Source of the DNA: Chitinophagaceae bacterium
GTDB taxonomy: Bacteria; Bacteroidota; Bacteroidia; Chitinophagales; Chitinophagaceae
NCBI GenBank assembly: GCA_017307755.1
Contig: JAFKGQ010000019.1
Span: 129,001-193,000, forward strand
DNA: 64,000 nt
Reading direction: 5' to 3'
Shown here: positions 43,525 to 51,893 of the stretch, piece by piece
Position numbering within the stretch: position 1 is the first letter of the stretch
Layout: every line of letters starts with the position of its first letter
Translations under genes and position numbers: made by a program
Notes under the pieces: model-generated
Databases searched by the model: none
What the model saw: only the letters and a program-made list of their open reading frames with translations
Told to the model about the DNA's origin: nothing

Positions 43525-44649
43525 ATGAAAGGGTCTTTTAAAATAGTAAGCACCCGTGGCATCCATTTATGGATCCACTGGACTTTTTTGCTGCTGGTGG
43601 GATGGGTGATCCTTGCAACCATCCGGTATGCCGGCGACACCCGGCAAATAGCCTGGTCCGTATTTTTTATCGTCGCGGCCGTCGCCTGCGTAACTTTGCA
43701 CGAATTCGGCCATGCCTTCGTAGCCTACCTTTTCGGCATACGGGCGAAGGATATTATATTGCTGCCGGTCGGCGGCACGGCAAGTATTGAAAAATTCCCG
43801 GACAACCCGGTCCAGGAGTTGGCCATCAGCCTGGCCGGCCCCCTGATGAACGTGATCATCGCCCTGCTGTTATGGTGGTCTGCCACACCGCACGCTCCGT
43901 TCTGGGCAATACCGGAAAATATAAACGAGCTGCCCGGTCGTGGCTTACTGTATATCCTTCGGATAGGGAACATCGGGCTGGCCCTCTTCAACCTCATCCC
44001 GGCCTTCCCCATGGACGGAGGCCGGATCTTACGCGCCCTGCTGGGCTTCCGGTTCAATTACATAAGGGCCACCGCCATTGCAGGCGTCTTCAGTAAGGTC
44101 CTTGCCATGGTCTTTATCGCACTGGGAGTGATGCTGTTCAGCCTCCTGCTTGCCGTCATTGGGTTCTTTATCCTGCTTTCCGCCGGTACGGAGGAATACT
44201 ATCTGCGTCTAAGGTCCCTTGTAAAAGGCGTCAGGCTGAACGAGGTCCTGATGTACGACTTCACAAGCCTCCAGATGGACATGACGGTACAGGAGGCCGC
44301 GCAGCTATTGATCAATAATCACAACAAATATTTCATCCTGATGGAGGGCGAACAACCCGCCGGTACATTGAACAGGCTGGAGATCATAAAGGCTATCGCG
44401 GAAATGAAGTATACCCAGCCGTTGCGCAACCTCGTAAAAGGAGAGCTGGAATGCCTGGATGGGACACAGGAGGTGGCGGCCGTGCTGGAAAAACTGGCAA
44501 GGGACGAAGACCAGGCTTTCCCGGTGATGAACGAGGGAGTATTCGCCGGTATCGTCAACCTCAACTATGTCATCGAATACCTGCTGCTGCATAACAGCGG
44601 CACGAGGGAATATAGCAGGCTCAAATCCCTGGCAGGGCTATTGCGATAA
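43525..44649 (+). CDS. Site-2 protease (M50) with CBS domains
   Basis: 374 aa from the ATG at 43525. Membrane metalloprotease: H-E-x-x-H in VTLHEFGHAFVAYLFG within a TM and the third ligand in FNLIPAFPMDGGRIL. Six TMs to about residue 215, then two CBS motifs (EVLMYDFTSLQMDMTVQEAA; PLRNLVKGELECLDG) that sense adenosyl ligands in other proteins. This architecture cuts membrane-bound anti-sigma or similar factors in response to energy state; the substrate here is unknown. Followed by a USP gene after 19 nt. Confidence 0.9.
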   Translation: MKGSFKIVSTRGIHLWIHWTFLLLVGWVILATIRYAGDTRQIAWSVFFIVAAVACVTLHEFGHAFVAYLFGIRAKDIILLPVGGTASIEKFPDNPVQELAISLAGPLMNVIIALLLWWSATPHAPFWAIPENINELPGRGLLYILRIGNIGLALFNLIPAFPMDGGRILRALLGFRFNYIRATAIAGVFSKVLAMVFIALGVMLFSLLLAVIGFFILLSAGTEEYYLRLRSLVKGVRLNEVLMYDFTSLQMDMTVQEAAQLLINNHNKYFILMEGEQPAGTLNRLEIIKAIAEMKYTQPLRNLVKGELECLDGTQEVAAVLEKLARDEDQAFPVMNEGVFAGIVNLNYVIEYLLLHNSGTREYSRLKSLAGLLR

Positions 44650-44668
44650 CTACAAAAAAACATACATT

Positions 44669-45517
44669 ATGAAAAAAATACTGGTCCCCACCGACTTCTC
44701 GACCTGCGCAGCCAATGCGATGGATTTTGCGATCCAAACGGCAAAGATTATTCAGGCCGAGATCACCTTGCTGCACGCCTTCGATCTTCCGGGCTCGATG
44801 TACACCGACTATCTGGGTGTCAACAAAGAGTTCAGACAGATCCAATGGAATGAAGATGCCCAAAGGCTGACAGCGATGAAAGAGAGCATAGGACAGATGT
44901 ATGACATCGAGGTCGAAACCAGGCTCGTCGCGGCCCCATTGAAGATCGCCATCGACGAAATATCGAAATCGGAAGAATACGATCTCATCATTATGGGCAC
45001 GCTGGGCGCCGGCGGATTGAAAGAGAAAATATGGGGGAGCAATACGGCTGACGTAATAGCCCTGAGGAGCATCCCCGTCCTGGCCATTCCGTACGACTAC
45101 AAGTGGAAGAAACCGGAAAAGTTCCTGCTGGCTACGGGTAATTTTGAAAAAGAGCCGGCCACCCTCGACAATATCTTCGAACTGGCTGGTTTGTTTTTGG
45201 CGCATGTGGACGTCGCGGTCTTTACAGACGAGCATGATGAGCCGGCAACGTTCATCGATCATGCCCATAATGCCCCTTACTATGGAGAAATTCTCGCAAA
45301 AAAATATAACGAACAGGGACTCCACACAGTCCAGCTTTTCGGCAAACACCTGGAAAAGTCGCTGCAGGAGTATATCGACGATAACAACATCGATGTCCTG
45401 GCCATGATCACCTATAAAAGGGGGTTCTGGGACAGGCTCTTCCATCCCAGCTATACAAAAAGGATGAGCTATCATACCAAAGTGCCCTTACTGGCGGTAC
45501 CGGCGGATGAAAAATAG
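44669..45517 (+). CDS. Universal stress protein, tandem UspA domains
   Basis: 282 aa from the ATG at 44669. Classic UspA start MKKILVPTDFSTCAANAMDFA and a good ATP loop in the first domain: IIMGTLGAGGLKEKIWGSNTADVIA (G-x2-G-x9-G). The second domain is divergent. 19 nt after the M50-CBS protease gene, so transcribed from the same regulated promoter. Confidence 0.9.
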   Translation: MKKILVPTDFSTCAANAMDFAIQTAKIIQAEITLLHAFDLPGSMYTDYLGVNKEFRQIQWNEDAQRLTAMKESIGQMYDIEVETRLVAAPLKIAIDEISKSEEYDLIIMGTLGAGGLKEKIWGSNTADVIALRSIPVLAIPYDYKWKKPEKFLLATGNFEKEPATLDNIFELAGLFLAHVDVAVFTDEHDEPATFIDHAHNAPYYGEILAKKYNEQGLHTVQLFGKHLEKSLQEYIDDNNIDVLAMITYKRGFWDRLFHPSYTKRMSYHTKVPLLAVPADEK

Positions 45518-45533
45518 AAAGTGACTGTACAGT

Positions 45534-48035
45534 TCATGCAGAGCCGTGGGCTACATGTAGGTACTTGTATACCTCAAACCACCCGACGCTGACCATGCTG
45601 ACACCAATTACGACAAGGGCATGCGCCGCAAAAATATCCGTCAGTCCAAAAAGCTCACGTGCAAAAGGGACAAAATAGACGCAACAAATAAATAGTATGG
45701 ATATGACAAGGACAGGCACTGCCAGGGAATTGGGGTACCTGGAAGTAGTCTTCAATGTCTCCCTGAACGACCTTCCCATAAATGTCAGCAGGATATTATT
45801 TATCACAAGCGTAAGAAATACAATGGTCCTGGTATACGCAACCGTATAGCCTTCCCGCATAAAAAAATAATACAGGGCCAGCAGACCGCAGGTTGTCGAT
45901 ATACCCAAGGCAAGCGTGACAGGTAGCTCGCGGCCCTGGAACAGGCTTGCGCCCGCCGGCTTTCCGGCAGGCTGCATAATATCTTTTTCCATAGGCTCCC
46001 GTTCATAAAAGATAGAGCAGGTAGGCCCCATGATCAACTCAAGGAAAATGATATGAATGGGTAAAAAAATGGTGGGATAGCTCCAGCCTAGTAACAGGGG
46101 AAGACTCGCAGTCAGGATGATCGGTATATGTATCGTCACAAGATACCGGATGGCTTTGCCGAGGTTGCTGCGAATCGTACGCCCCAATTGAATAGCCTCT
46201 GTTATCCGCTCCAGGTTGTCGTCCGAAATGATAAGATCGGCTGCTTCCCTGGCCAGTTCAGTGCCTTTCTTTCCCATCGCCATGCCTACATGAGCGCTAC
46301 GGAGCGCAGGCCCGTCATTAACGCCATCACCGCTCATAACCACTATTTCTCCGCCCGCCTTAAGGGCGTCTATGACCCGGGTTTTTGCGTCGGGGAACAT
46401 ACGGGCATAAATGTGCGTACCACGCACCCGCACTGCCAGGTCCTGGGAAGAAAGCGCCATTACCTCCTCCCCTGTCAACAACGACAAATCCCCGTCCATA
46501 CCCGCCTGACGGGCAACGTTCATTACGGTGCCGGGATAGTCCCCGGAAAGGATCTTGATAGTAATACCGGCGTTGCGCCACTGTCCAAAGACCTTTCTCA
46601 GGTTGCTCTTAGGAGGATCAAATATGGCAATCAGTCCCTCGAATGTCCAGTCGAACCCATCCTGATCCGCAGGATAGCTGCCCTGGTGTACAGCCGAACA
46701 GACGCCTAACACCCGGTAGCCCAAGGCCCCGAATGCATCCGCCCTGGACTGCCATTTCAACCTCTCTGTCCCCGCCATCCTGCAAACTCTCAAGACCCGT
46801 TCAGACGCCCCCTTCGCAGCGACAACCCTACCGGCAGGACCTTCATAGACATGCGTCATCATAGGCGGCCGGCCGCTCACAGGATATTCATGCACCATCC
46901 GGAATGACCGGTGATCATGGTCGCCAGGATGTATACCAAATGCTTCTGCAATAGCTATTTCCATGGCATCAAAAGGTTCGGACTCACAAGCCAGACGGGC
47001 GAACCACAGTGCCCGGCTCTCCGTGAAAGGTTTTCCCTCTTCCCATTCTACCTGTAACCCCGTGGACGCATCATATACGCTCCTCACCTGCATCCTGTTC
47101 TCCGTCAGGGTACCAGTCTTGTCCAGACAAATGACGCTGACAGCGCCCAGGTTTTCTACGATACGTGGATGCCGCACGATAATCCCTTTTGTCGCCATGC
47201 GATAAGCACCCAGGGCCATAAAGGAAGAGAAGGCCACCGGGATCTCTTCAGGTATGGCCGACATGGCCAGGGTGAGGCCCGTCAATAGACTCAGGGTGAG
47301 GTCACTGGTATGTAAATACTTCACGAGCCACGCCAGAAAAAAACCGGATAAGCCAAAGATGGTCATCGCCTTTACAAAGCGGGCAATCCAGGCTTGCAAC
47401 TGCGTACGCGGCGCCCGGACGTTTTCCACAGACTTGCCCAGGCGCCCCAAGACAGTATCATTGCCAGTACCGGTGACCTTGGCATAACACTTGCCCGAAT
47501 TAACCGTGGTCCCCTGAAAGAGCGTATCATGTTCAGGCACGACGTCCTTATCCACAGGAATGGCCTCTCCCGTCACCAGCGACTCGTTTACACTAAGGTC
47601 ATTGGCTTTAAGTACACGGGCGTCCGCCGGCACAAGCTCCCCCTCCTCCAACAGGATGATGTCACCAGGAACGAGCTCTTCAGCCGGTACCTTACCGGAT
47701 ATACCATCCCGGATAACAGTCGCGTGTGGGGCCATATACTTACGGAGGGCCTCCAACGCACGGGCAGACCGAAGCTCCTGGACGACAGATATCGCTGCCA
47801 CCGCCCCCATCGCCGCCAGCATCAACAACCCCTGCCCCGTCTCTCCCAATATAAAGTACAACAGACAGGCCAAGCATAGAAGCAGGAACATCGGTTCCTT
47901 TACGACTTCGACAAAAATATCTATCCATCCTCTTCGGCTGGACGTCCGCAGGATATTTTTACCATACAGGCCCTGCAGACGGGAGGCTTCTTCTTTGGAA
48001 AGCCCCTGTAATATGTCTTCTGAAACATTCATCAT
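45534..48035 (-). CDS. P2-type cation-transporting ATPase (Ca2+-like)
   Basis: 833 aa. Motifs: LVTGEAIPV, phosphorylation site DKTGT in VICLDKTGTLTENRM, hinge GDGVNDGPALRSAHVGMAM and TM4 AMSAIPEEIPVAF, with Glu-Glu where SERCA-type pumps have PEGL. The ion is likely Ca2+ or Mn2+ but not certain. The dyads place the transcript start near 48036, directly at the first ATG, so translation may be leaderless or use the second Met (48032). Confidence 0.88.
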   Translation of the reverse strand: MMNVSEDILQGLSKEEASRLQGLYGKNILRTSSRRGWIDIFVEVVKEPMFLLLCLACLLYFILGETGQGLLMLAAMGAVAAISVVQELRSARALEALRKYMAPHATVIRDGISGKVPAEELVPGDIILLEEGELVPADARVLKANDLSVNESLVTGEAIPVDKDVVPEHDTLFQGTTVNSGKCYAKVTGTGNDTVLGRLGKSVENVRAPRTQLQAWIARFVKAMTIFGLSGFFLAWLVKYLHTSDLTLSLLTGLTLAMSAIPEEIPVAFSSFMALGAYRMATKGIIVRHPRIVENLGAVSVICLDKTGTLTENRMQVRSVYDASTGLQVEWEEGKPFTESRALWFARLACESEPFDAMEIAIAEAFGIHPGDHDHRSFRMVHEYPVSGRPPMMTHVYEGPAGRVVAAKGASERVLRVCRMAGTERLKWQSRADAFGALGYRVLGVCSAVHQGSYPADQDGFDWTFEGLIAIFDPPKSNLRKVFGQWRNAGITIKILSGDYPGTVMNVARQAGMDGDLSLLTGEEVMALSSQDLAVRVRGTHIYARMFPDAKTRVIDALKAGGEIVVMSGDGVNDGPALRSAHVGMAMGKKGTELAREAADLIISDDNLERITEAIQLGRTIRSNLGKAIRYLVTIHIPIILTASLPLLLGWSYPTIFLPIHIIFLELIMGPTCSIFYEREPMEKDIMQPAGKPAGASLFQGRELPVTLALGISTTCGLLALYYFFMREGYTVAYTRTIVFLTLVINNILLTFMGRSFRETLKTTSRYPNSLAVPVLVISILFICCVYFVPFARELFGLTDIFAAHALVVIGVSMVSVGWFEVYKYLHVAHGSA

Positions 48036-48040
48036 TCTAT

Positions 48041-48136
48041 TAAAATTATCGCAGGACAGTCTGGCCGCGGGTGAGGCTTGTCATACCATATCCTGATACA
48101 TATCATGACGCTTCACTTATCTGATATATAATTTTA
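48041..48136. promoter_or_regulatory. Bidirectional promoter: two dyads 22 bp apart (P-ATPase / USP)
   Basis: TGAGGCTTGTCA (48072-48083) and TGATACATATCA (48094-48105), both perfect. Identical -7 boxes TAATTTTA lie leftward (48048-48041) and rightward (48129-48136), each 29.5 bp from its nearer dyad. The clearest symmetric example in the window. Confidence 0.87.
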
Positions 48137-48152
48137 GACAAATAGTCTTTAT

Positions 48153-48998
48153 ATGCAACATATACTGGTGCCTACGGATCTGAGCCGGGATGCCCGTCCG
48201 GGTATGCGCTTTGCAATACAATGGTCCACACAACAAAAAGTAAAATTGGTGTTCGCCCATGTTTTATACGTCCCCCGGCTTACCCGGTGGAATGACACGC
48301 AATACAACAAATTTGCCGCATCCGAAAGAGTAAGATACAAACACAAACTGGAAAAGGCAGTGACGGACATATACGCCCGAATGGCGGTGAAGGGTGGTCA
48401 TTACGAATGCCGGGTCATCGAGGGCGCTATCACCGAGCCGACTTTGCTGGATTATTGCCGTCATCATCCGGAGATCGATCTTGTGTGTATGGGTACGCAT
48501 GGAGCGGCCGGCATCAAAAAATTGTTCGGCACACGCGCAGGCAATATGGTGTCTGGGTCAGGCATACCGGTGGTCGTCGTTCCCAAAAGCTACCGGGTCC
48601 GACCGGTGACAAGCGTCCTTTATGCTACAGACCTTTTGCATTATGAGGAGGAATTAAAGCAAGTAACGGACCTGGCCGCCAAATTCAAATCTTCTCTGGA
48701 TATTCTGCATCTGCTCGTAGCCGACACACAAGTGCCTCACAGGAATATCTTTCAGAAAGTGCTCGCAAAAGAGTTCCATTATCCTATACGCGTTCATTTA
48801 CCGGAACGGGATGAAACCAGGTCGATAGCTGCCAATCTGCGCCGGCAGATACAAGCGTTGAAACCTTCGCTGGCGGTGCTGTTCACCGACCAGGGGCACA
48901 CTATCTTCGAAAAGATCTTTCTTTCCAGCACCGCGGAAAAAGTGGCCTTCAGCACGCCTGTTCCCCTGATGGTATACCCTAAAAAAAAGGAGCCATGA
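48153..48998 (+). CDS. Universal stress protein, tandem UspA domains
   Basis: 281 aa. MQHILVPTDLSRDARPGMRFA opens domain 1; its ATP loop is intact (VCMGTHGAAGIKKLFGTRAGNMVSGS). Domain 2 from about 150 is divergent (SVLYATDLLHYEEELKQ) and ends STPVPLMVYPKK. Predicted leader 12 nt. The stop codon lies inside a bidirectional terminator. Confidence 0.9.
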   Translation: MQHILVPTDLSRDARPGMRFAIQWSTQQKVKLVFAHVLYVPRLTRWNDTQYNKFAASERVRYKHKLEKAVTDIYARMAVKGGHYECRVIEGAITEPTLLDYCRHHPEIDLVCMGTHGAAGIKKLFGTRAGNMVSGSGIPVVVVPKSYRVRPVTSVLYATDLLHYEEELKQVTDLAAKFKSSLDILHLLVADTQVPHRNIFQKVLAKEFHYPIRVHLPERDETRSIAANLRRQIQALKPSLAVLFTDQGHTIFEKIFLSSTAEKVAFSTPVPLMVYPKKKEP

Positions 48999-49015
48999 TG
49001 ATCATGGCCCCTTTT
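48985..49015. terminator. Bidirectional terminator between USP and baeRF-like gene
   Basis: Stem AAAAGG-A-GCCATG (48985-48997) with CATGGC-C-CCTTTT (49003-49015), one internal mismatch, loop ATGAT. The A-run on the left (48981-48988) makes a T-run for leftward transcripts, so it works both ways. Confidence 0.8.
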
Positions 49016-49036
49016 CCGAACCTTACCGTATGCGCT

Positions 49037-50131
49037 CTAATAGTACCGGACGAGTGCAATGTGATCATATTCTTTCAATACGCCATTCTCCACAAACTCC
49101 ACATCTCCCCCTCCGGCCAGCACTTTTTCCATGACATCATCCACTGCATCCTTGATATAGAACGGATTATCCTCATGTGTATGCTCCCGGTAAATAGATC
49201 CCGGCTCAGGCGCCTTACGCGCGGGATAGACAAAACCTTTTTCCACCACCAGCAGGCTGCCGTTCAGACAGGAAGACGCTTTCCAGGCTTCCCGGATGCC
49301 GGCACTCAGCCTCCTTTCGTCACCCGCAGCCCTGATCCTGTTGAGCAAGGCGGTTTCCCTGACCTTATGCCAGTCTTCCAGGTACGGCTTCATCGCTTCA
49401 CGGATCTCTGTCTCGGTGGCATCCAGGAAATTACCATGTACATATCCTACAATATTTCTTTCATGACGGGTGAGCTTGCGGAAATGCCCCAACACTCTTT
49501 CAGCTCCCAGCACGAAGACAGGGAAAGGATAGGCTTTAAGGACATGGGTAAGTCCCTGATCCATATGGTAAAGAAACTTATCCAACAGGACCTCTTTATG
49601 CGCTGTCGGATCTGAGTAATTAGCCACCCTTTCCGGCGCATCATTTACATAGGCGTGTACATTGTCCGACCCGTTGGATTTGATGAGCAAAAAGGACGAG
49701 CAATTCCCCAGATACATCTTCGATCGTTCAGCACTCAGCAACAGCACCAGGTATTGTATTGTCTGTTTCTTGGCATACACCAGGTCCCTGATCTCAAAGG
49801 ATTCGTCGATAACGATCCTCTCCTCAACGGGTATATCCAGGTAGTACACTTTCTCTATCAGCGGGCTGACAAAGATGGCCACGCTTTTTTTATGGGTATT
49901 GTAATTCAGGTTCCTGATCACCCTACGCAATTTTTCCAGCACGGGGATCGCCTTATCACGAGGATATTGCTCCATCAGGCTGGACTCGACCTTTTCCACA
50001 GCCCTCTTCAACTGGTACTCAAGGTCTTTTTTCGCGGACATAATGGGGTGAAAAGGCATGATCACAGATACTGCGGGAAGATACCCGGTACTGCTGATCA
50101 ATTGCTGCTGGTCCTGGAAAACGAGGTTCAT
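49037..50131 (-). CDS. Bacterial archaeo-eukaryotic release factor (baeRF3-like) family protein
   Basis: 364 aa. Pattern of bacterial eRF1-like proteins: a middle domain with LVLLLSAERSKMYLGN and a C-terminal eRF1 domain 3 / L7Ae-like fold ending GGGDVEFVENGVLKEYDHIALVRYY, a typical closing of the baeRF group. No GGQ release loop was seen. Such proteins are thought to act on ribosomes under stress; the exact role is unknown. Divergent from hsp20, with its own dyad pair; predicted leader 12 nt. Confidence 0.75.
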   Translation of the reverse strand: MNLVFQDQQQLISSTGYLPAVSVIMPFHPIMSAKKDLEYQLKRAVEKVESSLMEQYPRDKAIPVLEKLRRVIRNLNYNTHKKSVAIFVSPLIEKVYYLDIPVEERIVIDESFEIRDLVYAKKQTIQYLVLLLSAERSKMYLGNCSSFLLIKSNGSDNVHAYVNDAPERVANYSDPTAHKEVLLDKFLYHMDQGLTHVLKAYPFPVFVLGAERVLGHFRKLTRHERNIVGYVHGNFLDATETEIREAMKPYLEDWHKVRETALLNRIRAAGDERRLSAGIREAWKASSCLNGSLLVVEKGFVYPARKAPEPGSIYREHTHEDNPFYIKDAVDDVMEKVLAGGGDVEFVENGVLKEYDHIALVRYY

Positions 50132-50147
50132 AGTTACTGTTTTTTTA

Positions 50148-50279
50148 GCAAGATAGCATCAGACGAAGCCGCTATCAATGACTTATATCATCCTTTTGCA
50201 AGACATTGGTCAATGACAAGCTTCATAGAATGTCCTGACAGTCGTCGTTGACAGGGTCATGGGCACAAGGATATATTTG
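50148..50279. promoter_or_regulatory. Two separate dyad pairs between baeRF-like gene and hsp20
   Basis: Leftward pair: TGACTTATATCA (50179-50190) and AGACATTGGTCA (50201-50212), -7 TATCTTGC (50155-50148) at 29.5 bp. Rightward pair: TGACAAGCTTCA (50214-50225) and TGACAGTCGTCG (50236-50247), -7 TATATTTG (50272-50279, full consensus) at 30.5 bp. Within each pair the step is 22 bp; between the pairs it is 13 bp, so here the genes do not share sites. Confidence 0.78.
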
Positions 50280-50310
50280 TATCGTAATTTCTTTATCAAC
50301 AAAAAACAAA

Positions 50311-50316
50311 AGGAGG
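50311..50316 (+). promoter_or_regulatory. Strong Shine-Dalgarno of hsp20
   Basis: AGGAGG 4 nt before the ATG at 50321. Such strong sites are rare in Bacteroidota, whose ribosomes mostly do not use them, and no neighbour has one. Confidence 0.7.
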
Positions 50317-50320
50317 AAAT

Positions 50321-50776
50321 ATGTCTCTCAGAACTTTAGCTAAAAGGGGTGAATCGGTCCCCGCTCTTCTCAATGATTTCTTCAGACCATGGGAATCTTT
50401 GTTCGATCTTAACGGAGGCTCGCTGCTCAACAATCTCCGTACCTTCAATGTTCCCGCTGCCAACATCACCGAGAACAAGGACAATTTCGAGGTCAGCCTG
50501 GCCGCACCCGGTATGAAAAAAGACGATTTCAACATCGACGTGGAAGGTAATGTGATGACTATCAGTGCTGAAAAAGAAGAAAAGAAAGAGGAAAAGGATG
50601 AACGTTACAGCCGCAGGGAATTCAACTACACTTCTTTCTCCCGGAGCTTTACCCTGCCCGAAGGGGTCAACAAGGAAAAGATCGATGCCTCCTATGACAA
50701 TGGACTTCTTAAACTAATACTGCCAAAAACCGAAGAAGCAAAAAAACTTTCGGCCAAACATATTACAGTGAAATAG
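50321..50776 (+). CDS. Small heat shock protein Hsp20 / alpha-crystallin
   Basis: 151 aa, usual length. Alpha-crystallin domain from about residue 45: VPAANITENKDNFEVSLAAPGMKKDDFNIDVEG, then SFTLPEGVNKEKIDASYDNGLLKLILPK with the A-x-x-x-n-GvL motif, and a C-terminal tail ending HITVK. Holdase chaperone that binds unfolding proteins without ATP. Own promoter with two dyads and a full-consensus -7 box; leader about 38 nt. An intrinsic terminator follows. Confidence 0.95.
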   Translation: MSLRTLAKRGESVPALLNDFFRPWESLFDLNGGSLLNNLRTFNVPAANITENKDNFEVSLAAPGMKKDDFNIDVEGNVMTISAEKEEKKEEKDERYSRREFNYTSFSRSFTLPEGVNKEKIDASYDNGLLKLILPKTEEAKKLSAKHITVK

Positions 50777-50794
50777 GCAGTCCATCGGGTGGTT

Positions 50795-50827
50795 ACCCCG
50801 TCGTGATCACGGCGGGGTTCTTTTTTA
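50795..50827 (+). terminator. Intrinsic terminator of hsp20
   Basis: ACCCCGTCGTGA / TCACGGCGGGGT (50795-50818), a 24-bp near-perfect palindrome with one G-T pair, followed by TTCTTTTTT. Also lies just past the stop of the convergent regulator gene. Confidence 0.85.
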
Positions 50828-50837
50828 AGTGGACCCG

Positions 50838-51893
50838 TCAATTTGCCAGACGGCTTAACCGCTCTCTATTCAGCAAATAAATCTTCCCATCCCTGATATC
50901 GATGAGCTTTTCATTGCGAAAATCGCTCAGTGTACGGGTCAGTGATTCGGTGGCCGAGCCGATGAAATGGGAAAGGTTGTCCCGGGAAATCCCGATAGAG
51001 ATATCCTCGCCATCACCTTCGGGGAACTTTGCCACCAGTTGCAGCAGGCCGTTAGCCACTCTTTTTCGAAGGGAATTATATGCCAGGTTGACAAGGCTAT
51101 GTTCCTGGGTTTTTACATCCCGTGCCAGGAGATCGATGAAATACTGGGCCACACGGCTGTCGGCCGTCATGAGATCGATAAACTCCTGTTTGGGTATCAG
51201 CATCAACGCCCCTTCGTCCAGCACCTGGGTATTGTCCTGGTAATTGATGTCCTGCAGAAGTGCCGTGTATCCAAGAAATTCGCCGCCGCCTGCGATATTG
51301 GTAATGAATTCCTTGCCATCGGGATGGATCCGGTAGACCTTGATCTTTCCGGTCACCAGGTAGTAAAGGGCGGTGGGTCGTTGTCCTTCCTGGTAGATCA
51401 TCTGTTTCTTATGAAAAAAATGGATATCCCGCAGATCGGGCTGCAGCCGGAGGAGTTCCCTGATGGACGCCGGTCGCAACTCCCCGGGCAATGGAGATCT
51501 TTGCGCGGCAGCTGTCTGACGTAGCTGCCGTTTCTTAAAACAGGATTCCACTGCCTTCAGCAGTTCAATACCTTCGAAGGGCTTAGAGAGATAATCATCT
51601 GCTCCCGCCGTCATTGCCTTTCTGATCTGTTCTTTTTCCGTAGAGGCCGTAAGGAAGATAAATGGAATGCAGGAAGTCCGGGGATGCCTGTGTAACGAAT
51701 GCAAAACTTCATATCCGTCCAGGCCGGGCATGGCAATATCGCAAATGATGAGGTCGGGCGTCGCCCCAAGGGCCAATTCTACTCCGGAAAGACCATCTTC
51801 TGCCCTTAAGACCTCATAATTCGACAACTGAAGTATTTCTGCGATGTTATCTCTTATTTCAGGCTCGTCCTCGATGACCAGTATCTTTTTCAT
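50838..51893 (-). CDS. Receiver-CRP/FNR fusion transcription regulator
   Basis: 351 aa. Residues 1-120 are a receiver domain: acidic pocket E8-D9, phospho-acceptor Asp52 (LIICDIAMPG), Thr82 and Lys104 (SKPFEG). Residues 145-265 are a cyclic-nucleotide-binding-type barrel (YYLVTGKIKVYRIHPDGKEF) with no Fe-S cysteine cluster. Residues 270-345 are a CRP-type helix-turn-helix: SRDNLSHFIGSATESLTRTLSDF. In FNR the recognition helix reads E-T-I-S-R; here E316-S-L-T319-R320 keeps Glu and Arg, which read the TGA half-site. It is the strongest candidate for binding the window's TGA-N6-TCA dyads. It overlaps pfkB by 35 nt and lies in a dyad-controlled operon, so it probably regulates itself. Confidence 0.9.
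   Translation of the reverse strand: MKKILVIEDEPEIRDNIAEILQLSNYEVLRAEDGLSGVELALGATPDLIICDIAMPGLDGYEVLHSLHRHPRTSCIPFIFLTASTEKEQIRKAMTAGADDYLSKPFEGIELLKAVESCFKKRQLRQTAAAQRSPLPGELRPASIRELLRLQPDLRDIHFFHKKQMIYQEGQRPTALYYLVTGKIKVYRIHPDGKEFITNIAGGGEFLGYTALLQDINYQDNTQVLDEGALMLIPKQEFIDLMTADSRVAQYFIDLLARDVKTQEHSLVNLAYNSLRKRVANGLLQLVAKFPEGDGEDISIGISRDNLSHFIGSATESLTRTLSDFRNEKLIDIRDGKIYLLNRERLSRLAN

Noticed and set aside
50249..50259. TGA-N5-TCA beside hsp20
   Set aside because: Wrong gap; the real pair at 50214-50247 fits the -7 box. The TTG here may be part of a -33 element.
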